From a virus, in IMG/VR virus record IMGVR_UViG_3300033148_008064, positions 1 through 42,487 of that record: a DNA stretch of 42,487 bases, one strand, 5' to 3'. Numbering within the stretch: position 1 is the first letter of the stretch; the number at the start of each line of letters is the position of its first letter. This document shows, piece by piece, positions 12,543 through 19,706 of the stretch. Below the pieces are notes generated by a model. The model was not told the DNA's origin. It made no database searches and saw only the letters and a list, made by a program, of their open reading frames with translations. A program made the position numbers and the translations under genes.

Positions 12543-14105
12543 ATGCTGATCGAAGAGAAGATTCGGCAGATACCTCTGGAGGATTTGATACCAAGTCCCG
12601 GGAACCGCAAGGTGGGCGGTTTCAACCCGGATAGATTGCAGCAGCTGGCCGATTCCATTCAAGCGGTCGGGGTGCAACAACCGATCGTGGTCCGGCCGAA
12701 TGGGCAATCGAAGTTTGAGATCGTCGCCGGCGAGCGCCGTTGGCGGGCAGCTAAACTCGCAGGCCTTCTGGATATTCCCGCCGTGGTCCGAGATCTCGAC
12801 GACGTGACGGTCCTGAAAATCCAGACAATTGAGAACCTGCAGAGGGAGGACATCCATCCCCTGGATGAGGCTCAAGGGTACGCCCGGCTGATCGAGCGCG
12901 CCGGCTACGACGTAGAGCATCTCGCCCAAGAAGTAGGGCGCTCGGCGAGCTATGTGTACCAGCGGCTGAAGCTACAGGACCTGGTCCCAAAAGCCCGTGA
13001 GATGTTCATTCAAGGTACGATCGCCGCGGGTCATTCTATCCTGATTGCCCGGCTGCAGCCAAAGCAGCAGAAAGAACTCGCGAAATGGATCAAGGACCAG
13101 TCCCGATGGAATCCGGTATCTGTCCGCCATCTCAACGACTGGATCCATCGAACGATTCTGCTGGACCTGAATAAGGCTTCATTCAAGAAGGACGATCCGG
13201 ATCTGGATCCTACAGCCGGTCCCTGTACGACCTGTCCGAAACGAACCGGCTATCAGCCGGAACTTTTTGCAGACGTCTGCAATGGCGGAAAGAAAGACTA
13301 CTGCACGGATCCTCCCTGCTTCAACGGCAAACTGGCTGCCCTGGTGCAGCGACGCCGCATGGAACTAGCCGAATCTAAAGAACCGCACCTGGAGGTCGTT
13401 TCAGGGTACATCGACTACCGGGAGCAGGAGCGTCTCGAGAAGAAAGGCGTGAAAACCGGTTATTCCTGGGAGGAGTGCAGGAAGAAAGACGAAGGCGCCG
13501 TTCGCTGCCTGGTCGTTGCCGGCGACAGTCCGGGCCGATTGACCTGGGGGAGAGAGCGGAAACAGAACCGCTACGGCGTTCCAGAAAAAACGCCGGAGGA
13601 AAAGGCGAAAGCAAAGGCGGAACGGGAAGCACGGAAAGCGGCGATCGCCCGTCGTCAGAAAGCATTCGACGAGATCCTCGATACTGCGGAAGAGCAGCTC
13701 GCCGGCGGCGATATCTTCCTCGATCATGAAGAGGTCCTCCGGTTCCTGGCCGGTCATATCTACAACCGGCTCTGGGATCAGCACCGGAAGAAGATCCGCA
13801 AACTGCAGGAATGGGAGTTCTCCAGCGATTGGGACACCCGGGAGCAGGAGCTCAACCAGAAACTGGAAGCGATGAACCAGGATGAGCTTCGCCTGTTTAT
13901 CCTTAAGGCAGTTCTCATCGGATCCCTGGAATACGACAATTACTCATCCTCTAATCTGGTCCCGATTATCACGATCGGACGGCTTTTTGATGTCAATGTC
14001 TCCGAGTTCGAAGCTGAACGCGAGGCGGCACTGAAAGCCTACAACGAGCGAATGGAGACATACCAAACGATCGGCCTCCAGGATGAGGAAGAGGACCTGG
14101 AATAA
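12543..14105 (+). CDS. ParB/Spo0J-family protein with a cysteine cluster
   Basis: A 520-residue protein; the start is the ATG at 12543, after AAGGAGAGG. Residues about 8-100 are the ParB nuclease-like/CTPase domain (IPLEDLIPSPGN, then the GERRWRAA motif), followed by IENLQRED and a helix-turn-helix (VEHLAQEVGRSASYVYQRLK). A C-x2-C pair near 222 (PCTTCPKR) with further cysteines (VCNGG, YCTDPPCF) suggests a metal site. The C-terminal half is helical and charged. Such long ParB-like proteins occur in phage early regions, where they may regulate transcription or process DNA instead of partitioning. There is no ParA. Confidence 0.75.
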   Translation: MLIEEKIRQIPLEDLIPSPGNRKVGGFNPDRLQQLADSIQAVGVQQPIVVRPNGQSKFEIVAGERRWRAAKLAGLLDIPAVVRDLDDVTVLKIQTIENLQREDIHPLDEAQGYARLIERAGYDVEHLAQEVGRSASYVYQRLKLQDLVPKAREMFIQGTIAAGHSILIARLQPKQQKELAKWIKDQSRWNPVSVRHLNDWIHRTILLDLNKASFKKDDPDLDPTAGPCTTCPKRTGYQPELFADVCNGGKKDYCTDPPCFNGKLAALVQRRRMELAESKEPHLEVVSGYIDYREQERLEKKGVKTGYSWEECRKKDEGAVRCLVVAGDSPGRLTWGRERKQNRYGVPEKTPEEKAKAKAEREARKAAIARRQKAFDEILDTAEEQLAGGDIFLDHEEVLRFLAGHIYNRLWDQHRKKIRKLQEWEFSSDWDTREQELNQKLEAMNQDELRLFILKAVLIGSLEYDNYSSSNLVPIITIGRLFDVNVSEFEAEREAALKAYNERMETYQTIGLQDEEEDLE

Positions 14106-14123
14106 CTGAACTGGGAGGGGACC

Positions 14124-14927
14124 TTGGCATCGAATAGCCGTAACCGATACATAAATACTGCATTCTGGTCCGATCCTTGGGTAGAGAGTCTGGATCCGAT
14201 CGCAAAGCTGCTTTTCTTATACCTTCTCACTAACGAGCACACCAATATTGCCGGTGTTTACGAACTCAGCATTCGCAAGATGGCGTTCGAATCGGGCATT
14301 GAGGAAGATAAAATCGTCGAGCTGGTGGGAGAGTTCGAGATCAAGGGAAAAATCAAATATCTCGACGGATGGGTGATCCTCAAGAACTTCTCGAAACATC
14401 AACGCGCCTGGTCCGCCGATGTTCAAAAAGGCGTTCGTCGCATCCTCGAGGATTTGCCCGACCATATCCGGGAGGCCGCGGAGGGACCCTGGGACAGGAT
14501 CTTACGGAACAAACAGAAGGTCCATAGAGGGTCTATAGAGGCTCCTGGACGATCCACCGATCCTCTGCCGTACTCTGACTCTGACTCTGACTCTGACTTT
14601 AACTCTGACTCTGACTCTGACTCTGACGGTTCCGCAAGAGCCTCTCCACACCTTCCTCCTCAAGACGAACTCAGGGAATATGCCCCCGGAGTCTGTCTCA
14701 CGGTCCGTCAATACAATCATTTGGTCGCCGAATATGGCGAGAAGGTCGTGCGGAGCAAGATTGATCATGCTGCCGGCTATTTCCCGAGAGCAAAGAGGAA
14801 ATACAAGGACCACTACCGGGCGATCAATGCCTGGTTGAAAAAGGACCGGGAACAGGCCGATGCCCGGGCAAGCCCTGAACCATTCGTTGTGGATGCGAAG
14901 AATTACTACAAAGGCAACGAGCTCTGA
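14124..14927 (+). CDS. Phage replication initiator-like protein
   Basis: A 267-residue protein starting at TTG after the strong element GAACTGGGAGGGGACC. The N-terminal domain (about 5-95; RYINTAFWSDPWVESLDPIA, then LLFLYLLTNEHTNIAG) is a winged-helix-like replisome organiser domain common in phages. Residues about 150-170 are a low-complexity Ser-Asp linker coded by a hexanucleotide array. The C-terminal domain (YAPGVCLTVRQYNHLVAEYG, YKDHYRAINAWLKK) resembles the DnaD-like tail of such proteins. Next to the DnaC-like loader it should recruit host DnaB to the origin. Compare lambda O and P. Confidence 0.75.
   Translation: MASNSRNRYINTAFWSDPWVESLDPIAKLLFLYLLTNEHTNIAGVYELSIRKMAFESGIEEDKIVELVGEFEIKGKIKYLDGWVILKNFSKHQRAWSADVQKGVRRILEDLPDHIREAAEGPWDRILRNKQKVHRGSIEAPGRSTDPLPYSDSDSDSDFNSDSDSDSDGSARASPHLPPQDELREYAPGVCLTVRQYNHLVAEYGEKVVRSKIDHAAGYFPRAKRKYKDHYRAINAWLKKDREQADARASPEPFVVDAKNYYKGNEL
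14574..14627 (+). repeat. Nine tandem TCTGAC hexamers inside the initiator gene; candidate origin
   Basis: Nine six-base units run without interruption. Eight are TCTGAC and the fifth is TTTAAC. In frame they encode a Ser-Asp repeat in the linker between the two domains of the replication initiator. In lambda-type phages the origin iterons lie in the same place, inside gene O, so this is a candidate origin. A plain codon microsatellite is the alternative. Confidence 0.6.
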
Positions 14928-14941
14928 GAAAGGAGCTGAAC

Positions 14942-15712
14942 ATGGCAGTGGAGACAGAAATTGAAAAACGAACCTGCGAGAAACACGGCGAATACGAGAC
15001 TAGAGCCCTCACATTCTTCGGAAATCGGAAAATCTGGACTACCTGTCCGGATTGCGATGCGGAGATCTCGGTCAGATTCAAGGCAGATGAGGAGGCGAGA
15101 GAGCGAAGACGACACGAACAGCAACTCAGATCTCTAGGGATTCCGCCACGGTTCCAATATGCAACCTTTGACACCTATCAAGCGATCACGGATGAGCAGA
15201 AACGAGTGCTGGATATCTGCCGGCACTATGTCGCTGAGTTCGACCAGGTTCTTGAGAAAGGGAAAGCTTTGATTCTATGTGGATCCGTCGGAACAGGAAA
15301 AACCCATCTCGGTATGGCGGCCGTTCGTGAATCGGCTGCTAAAAGCTATCGCTCCTACTACAGCACGATCATGCAGATGATCCGAGCGATCCGGGAGACC
15401 TACAAACCAGCGGCAGAGCAGTCGGAGCAGGATCTCATCAACCGTTTTGTCGGCTATGACCTTCTTGTGCTTGATGAGCTTGGTGTACAGCTCGGCACTG
15501 AGTCTGAGCGTTTGTTGCTGTTCGAAGTCATCGATGGACGATACATGAACGTTAAACCAACCATGCTTGTGTCAAATCTCAATCTCCGGGATCTGACGAA
15601 ATATCTTGGTGAGAGAGCACTCGATCGAATGCGAGAAGGTGGCGGCCAGGTTCTGAATTTCACATGGGAGAGCTATAGAAAGGCAAAGGATGTCACGGGA
15701 GGCAAATCATGA
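14942..15712 (+). CDS. DnaC-like helicase loader (AAA+ ATPase)
   Basis: A 256-residue protein. An N-terminal zinc ribbon (C12, C35, C38) is followed by a AAA+ domain with Walker A CGSVGTGKTHLG (about 113-124) and Walker B LLVLDELG (174-181), ending with the sensor-like DRMREGGG. This is the layout of DnaC/DnaI-type loaders, which place the DnaB helicase on the origin. It lies 14 bases after the replication initiator. No helicase gene is visible, so host DnaB is probably used. AAGGAG gives the ribosome site. Confidence 0.85.
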   Translation: MAVETEIEKRTCEKHGEYETRALTFFGNRKIWTTCPDCDAEISVRFKADEEARERRRHEQQLRSLGIPPRFQYATFDTYQAITDEQKRVLDICRHYVAEFDQVLEKGKALILCGSVGTGKTHLGMAAVRESAAKSYRSYYSTIMQMIRAIRETYKPAAEQSEQDLINRFVGYDLLVLDELGVQLGTESERLLLFEVIDGRYMNVKPTMLVSNLNLRDLTKYLGERALDRMREGGGQVLNFTWESYRKAKDVTGGKS

Positions 15713-16287
15713 AGTGGAATTATTGGATTATCGCAGTAGTCTTGCTTTTGTTGACGGCTCTGGGAGGGATGGCGCACCTTAACACCATCATCGGCCGGCA
15801 GCAAGGACAGATAGCTGAGCGAGAGCGGGAGATCGTCGAGCTCGAGACGCAGGTTGCGGTGCTGCAGGAAGAGCTGGAGCCGAAGCCGTATCACCTACCA
15901 CTCGAGCAGGCCTGGGTCTCCTCCGGCGTGGGCTACCGACTAGATCCGATGGGCGGGGGTGATGAGGCGCTGCACAAGGGCATGGACCTGGTGGGTCCGG
16001 TCGGCTCGCCGGTGCGAGCGGTCCTGGCCGGCGTAGTCGTAGAGCACTGGCCGGCGCCGGACGACTACTGGCGGGGACACCCTGTCTTCGGCGGCCTGGT
16101 GGTGATCTACCACGGAGACGGGCTTTTCACCTGGTACGGTCACCTGTCGGATACCTGCGTTCATGAGGGTTTCCAGGTGGAGGCGGGGCAGATGATCGGC
16201 AGGCTGGGGGATACGGGGATCGCCACAGGAGTTCACTTACATTTCGAAGTAGTGGTGGATCCGCTGCGGTATCTGGAGGAGCGATGA
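15709..16287 (+). CDS. Membrane-anchored M23 peptidase
   Basis: A 192-residue protein with an N-terminal membrane helix (about 5-22, core IIAVVLLLLTALG), a short coiled coil (28-56) and an M23/LysM-type metallopeptidase domain. The zinc motif H89-x3-D93 (HKGMD) and the late VHLHFEV (H176, H178) are intact, so it should be active on peptidoglycan cross-links from the periplasmic side. The gene overlaps the helicase loader (ATGA) and is followed by an overlapping small gene. A cell-wall hydrolase in the replication operon, far from the lysis cassette, is unusual. It might remodel the wall early or help DNA entry of later phages to be excluded. Confidence 0.8.
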   Translation: MKWNYWIIAVVLLLLTALGGMAHLNTIIGRQQGQIAEREREIVELETQVAVLQEELEPKPYHLPLEQAWVSSGVGYRLDPMGGGDEALHKGMDLVGPVGSPVRAVLAGVVVEHWPAPDDYWRGHPVFGGLVVIYHGDGLFTWYGHLSDTCVHEGFQVEAGQMIGRLGDTGIATGVHLHFEVVVDPLRYLEER

Positions 16288-16460
16288 ACCAGAATAAAGC
16301 AATCGAGATTGATTTACCCAATGGTGGTATCGTTCTTTTTCCTTATCAATTCGCTTTCGGGATCTCTTTCAGATATCTTTCTTGTCTCAAGAGCGTAATG
16401 TTTCGTATCTATGTCGGCCCGTTCAAGTTTTGGATAAATTTCAAAAAGGAAGAGCGGTGA
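16284..16460 (+). CDS. Small hydrophobic protein, 58 residues
   Basis: ATG overlaps the M23 stop and the end overlaps the GTG of the next ParB-like gene (GTGA), so it is translationally coupled on both sides. The sequence has two aromatic, hydrophobic stretches (GGIVLFPYQFAFGISF, MFRIYVGPFKFWINF) and a basic end. It may associate with the membrane. Unrecognised. Base composition is AT-rich compared with its neighbours. Confidence 0.5.
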   Translation: MNQNKAIEIDLPNGGIVLFPYQFAFGISFRYLSCLKSVMFRIYVGPFKFWINFKKEER

Positions 16461-17320
16461 CTTTCAAAGAGATCCCGATTGACAAGATTCTCGTTAAAAA
16501 GAACATCCGCACAGATCCGGATGGCGAGCTCGGCGGACTCATGGAGACGATCGAGAAGTACGAGCTATTGCAGCCCATCTTGGTCATTCCGAAAGATGGC
16601 AGCTACGAGCTCGTCAGTGGACACCGCCGCCTCGAGGCGATGAGATTGAGAAACGAGGCGACCATACCCTGTATCGTGCGAAACGACATTTCTGACAAGA
16701 GCGTACCATTCGTAAAGCTCATCGAGAATGTCCAGCGTAAGCAGCTCTCTTCCCATGAGCTCATCGAGATCTTCGAAGATATGAAAAAAAACACCCCAGG
16801 GTTGACTCAATATCAAATCGCTCGAATGGTGGGGAAATCGACGGGATGGGTTACTGCCAAATATAAAGCCGGGAAGATCATCGCAGAGCTCATCGAACAA
16901 GGAGTTCCGGAGGAAGCGGTCGATGAGCTCACGGATGCGGATTTGATGAAACTTAACCGCCGCGTGAAGAACAAAAAGGAAAGGGCAAAGATCGCTTCCA
17001 AGATGAGAGGCAACGATGATAGAAATTCATTGATCCAGGCAGCCGAGTCATATATCGGACCGCAGAAACACCGCACCTCTACAAGATCGGATATGCGGAG
17101 GATCGGTTTCCAGATTTTTTATTCAGGCAATAAAAATCTCCTAATCGTTTGCCGCAGCAAATTCGTTCAGCACGACGTCATGAAGGTCTTGTGGAAACAT
17201 GGCCAGAAAAAAACAGACGAATATCGGGAGAAGGTGCGGCTTATGAGAAAGAAGAAAAAACGGGAAATAGAAGAAAGGAGAAGGGTTCTTGGCACGACGT
17301 CAAGCCTAGGGAAGAGATGA
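16457..17320 (+). CDS. Second ParB-like protein
   Basis: A 287-residue protein. I choose the GTG at 16457 (VTFKEIPIDKILVKKNIRTD), with AGGAAG upstream, over an earlier in-frame start at 16382 inside the small gene. The N-terminal ParB domain (about 2-95) holds SGHRRLEAMRL, the equivalent of GERRxRA, and FVKLIENVQRKQLS. A helix-turn-helix follows (LTQYQIARMVGKSTGWV). The C-terminus is basic and may bind DNA. Whether it acts as regulator or nuclease is unclear. The first ParB-like protein has a different tail, so they are not simple duplicates. Confidence 0.75.
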   Translation: MTFKEIPIDKILVKKNIRTDPDGELGGLMETIEKYELLQPILVIPKDGSYELVSGHRRLEAMRLRNEATIPCIVRNDISDKSVPFVKLIENVQRKQLSSHELIEIFEDMKKNTPGLTQYQIARMVGKSTGWVTAKYKAGKIIAELIEQGVPEEAVDELTDADLMKLNRRVKNKKERAKIASKMRGNDDRNSLIQAAESYIGPQKHRTSTRSDMRRIGFQIFYSGNKNLLIVCRSKFVQHDVMKVLWKHGQKKTDEYREKVRLMRKKKKREIEERRRVLGTTSSLGKR

Positions 17321-17718
17321 TTTTCTTCACCGTTCTCGGAAACCATGAAGATCCGAAAGGAAACCCGATCGGATATACGCGCACGACGCAACGGCAGAAA
17401 TTCGTAGATGCCCGAGCTCGTCGTTATGAGGCTTGGAAAGATTACGTCTGGAACTGCCTGCTCAAATCCGAGGAGAAACCGCCGCGGTATGAGAATGGTA
17501 AGAAGATCGTGGTGAGTTGCTACATCGAGTACAAAAATCGGCGCCGGCCGGATCCGGGGAATGTCGTTAAGGGGATCGCCGATGCTCTCGCTGATTGCAA
17601 ACATAAAGGATTGATCGAACGCCGACTTTATCCGAATGATCGTAACGTTCTTGAGCGGGTAATGGATTTTAACTATTCAGAGAATCCCGGAGTGCTGGTG
17701 ATTATATCGGAGGCATAA
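17317..17718 (+). CDS. rusA: RusA-family Holliday junction resolvase
   Basis: A 133-residue protein starting at the ATG overlapping the ParB stop. The RusA signature is visible: YKNRRRPDPGNVVKGIADAL with the Asp/Asn pairs, then LIERRLYPND. RusA enzymes cut Holliday and branched junctions as dimers, clearing recombination or replication intermediates before packaging. The position at the end of the replication region is typical. Confidence 0.8.
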   Translation: MIFFTVLGNHEDPKGNPIGYTRTTQRQKFVDARARRYEAWKDYVWNCLLKSEEKPPRYENGKKIVVSCYIEYKNRRRPDPGNVVKGIADALADCKHKGLIERRLYPNDRNVLERVMDFNYSENPGVLVIISEA

Positions 17719-17719
17719 A

Positions 17720-18007
17720 GTGGGAGAGGAACTACAGACGGACGTGAAGAAAGTCATGAAGCATGTGGAGCAGATGATCCTGGCAATCAAGGCGAAGGGT
17801 GGCTGGAAGTACAGGGAGCAAATCAGGCTGAGCGATAGGGAGCTGGAGAAGCTACTTGATCGATGCGAGATCGGGCTTAAGAGCATGGCGGTATATTTAG
17901 TCGTGGCCGAAGCAATGCTGCAGGAGCCTGCGCCATCGATCCACCCGCGGTGGGAGGAGTACGTGAGGCGGCGAGAACATGTGATGGCGGAGCTGGGGAA
18001 CAAATGA
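17720..18007 (+). CDS. Hypothetical early protein, 95 residues
   Basis: GTG start one base after the resolvase stop. Mainly helical (VKKVMKHVEQMILAIKAKGG, LSDRELEKLLDRCEIG). The start region (GTGGGAGAGGAACTAC) resembles the ribosome-site element seen upstream of three other genes, so an internal start is possible. No family recognised. The stop overlaps the next start. Confidence 0.55.
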   Translation: MGEELQTDVKKVMKHVEQMILAIKAKGGWKYREQIRLSDRELEKLLDRCEIGLKSMAVYLVVAEAMLQEPAPSIHPRWEEYVRRREHVMAELGNK

Positions 18008-18174
18008 AGCTGAAATATTCGTTCATATCTTGGATCGAAAAGGCTATTGATGAAGTGGTCAACTGCACTGGTCATGGAAATGTAACTTTAGTTTTTCACA
18101 TCCGTGACGGTCGTGTGGAATGGACTGAGAAAAGCAAGCGGATAACTGAAAAGCGGCATGATATTGCGAAGTAG
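18004..18174 (+). CDS. Small protein, DUF2292/YezD-like
   Basis: A 56-residue protein, ATG overlapping the previous stop. Pattern: a helix (WIEKAIDEVV), then two strands (GNVTLVFHIRDG, RVEWTEKSKR). This is the layout of the DUF2292 family, for which no role is known. Last gene of the early operon, facing the restriction genes. Confidence 0.5.
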   Translation: MKLKYSFISWIEKAIDEVVNCTGHGNVTLVFHIRDGRVEWTEKSKRITEKRHDIAK

Positions 18175-18218
18175 TTAATAAGCCCGTTCAATACATCAAA
18201 TCTACCAAGGCAGATTGC

Positions 18219-19706
18219 CTAATGATCCTCAAATGCATGGATAACCTCATTGTTTGTGATACGACTAGCTTCCTGCTCAGCGCGGTAGGCTTCGGTGCGC
18301 TTTGCGTTGGCTTCAAGAGCCAATTTGTTGATTTCAGCCTGCATGGAGGCGTTTTTCAATAAAGGGATGGGGATTTGCGAAACGTGGTGATCGTCAATTT
18401 CATCAACCACGGCACCATAAGTAAAGCGGGTAATGAATTCACGGCCGTACTCGGTGGCGAGGAAGACGTACAGATAGCCCGCGATGTCGGAGGCTGATGG
18501 CTCGACGCGGATCATGTGCTCATTTGCGACCCAGTTTTCCCAATGGGCCGGGACAAGCGCAACCTTGCCTATCGTCCCACTTCGCGTGATAAGGGTCATG
18601 TTCTCTATGAGCTTCAGGTCTCGTTTGATGCGGTCGCCGTGTTTGGCGAGTGACAGGTATTTCTTGTTGGCGGGGTCAAGTTCGTAAAGTTGTTTACCGC
18701 CAAAGAATACTGTTCCTTGGCCTTCCTGAACGTAGACACGGGGAAAGCGACCGGGGAGAATGATGCACTTGCTGATGCGGGGGTCTCCGATGGTCGTTAT
18801 CTCACTGGCTTCTTTTTCTAGGCGCAGCAGGATGGCGTCAACGACGGGAACATGGTAGGAAGCGTCGAGACGACCCGACAGTTGGGACAACTTCACGGCA
18901 TAGTTGCGCAGATCGGCGCTCTTGTCGTAATACTGTGGGCGGAGTTTTGTCAATCGCGGCAGGTTGAGCGCGTCATAAAGAAGTCGTTCGGCTTGATCAA
19001 GCAACTCGTTTGATTCATCGCGCAAAGCATAGGAACGAATCACCAGATCGTGTATCCGCTTTTTTAGGATAGGCGGCGGGTCGGGAATAGGAACGTTTTC
19101 TAGGTGTTCCGGCTCGATATGGGAGACTACCGCGCCGTACTCGTTTGTGCGGATGAGAGCGTTGCCCGTTTTGGTGTTCAGGAAGGCGTAGAGATAGCCA
19201 GTATCCGTGTCGGTCTTACAAGTGATGCGAATTATATCGTCACTGAGTGTTTTACCATTCAGCGTTTGGCTTACAAGGGAGCAGTTCCCTATGGTTCCGG
19301 AACGTGTCAGAAGGATTTGCCCCTCTTGCGCTCTCAATAGCTTGAAATCCGTCTTGCAAAGGGGCGACAAGTAGGCTTTAGGCTTTGGTTTGATCTCTCG
19401 TATTTGCGAGGGAAGAATCAGTGGGTATTCTGACTCTTCGACAATAATGCGTTTAAAACGAGTAGGATAAAAAGCTGTTGCCAATCCATTTTCGCCGCAC
19501 ACCCGCGGCACGGGCCACTTGCACCGCTTGAGCACTGCCCTTGCGTGTCTGCCCTCAACGCCGAATACACTGGCCTCAAGCCGCGAGTCGCGCTGGAGCA
19601 CTTCCTGAAGGCTCACTGTGCACCAGCGCAGTCCTTCTTCGGGCAGGTCCGCCGGTTCCACGGGCAGAGGGACATCAGTGGTTCTTAGAGCATCCGCGTT
19701 TACCAT
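18219..19706 (-). CDS. Restriction-modification specificity subunit (HsdS-like)
   Basis: A 495-residue protein. GGAGGAGGG before the ATG at 19706 decides the start; it overlaps the methylase stop by seven bases. Two target-recognition domains are separated by a helical spacer (about 225-260, VIRSYALRDESNELLDQAER). Each half begins with a DSRLEAS or GRLDASY motif and includes LLTRSGTIG or TLITRSGTIG with a late NVPIPDPP or QIPIPLL. This is the HsdS arrangement and should recognise a bipartite DNA site. It pairs with the fused nuclease-methylase upstream. No HsdR translocase is encoded. Confidence 0.85.
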   Translation of the reverse strand: MVNADALRTTDVPLPVEPADLPEEGLRWCTVSLQEVLQRDSRLEASVFGVEGRHARAVLKRCKWPVPRVCGENGLATAFYPTRFKRIIVEESEYPLILPSQIREIKPKPKAYLSPLCKTDFKLLRAQEGQILLTRSGTIGNCSLVSQTLNGKTLSDDIIRITCKTDTDTGYLYAFLNTKTGNALIRTNEYGAVVSHIEPEHLENVPIPDPPPILKKRIHDLVIRSYALRDESNELLDQAERLLYDALNLPRLTKLRPQYYDKSADLRNYAVKLSQLSGRLDASYHVPVVDAILLRLEKEASEITTIGDPRISKCIILPGRFPRVYVQEGQGTVFFGGKQLYELDPANKKYLSLAKHGDRIKRDLKLIENMTLITRSGTIGKVALVPAHWENWVANEHMIRVEPSASDIAGYLYVFLATEYGREFITRFTYGAVVDEIDDHHVSQIPIPLLKNASMQAEINKLALEANAKRTEAYRAEQEASRITNNEVIHAFEDH

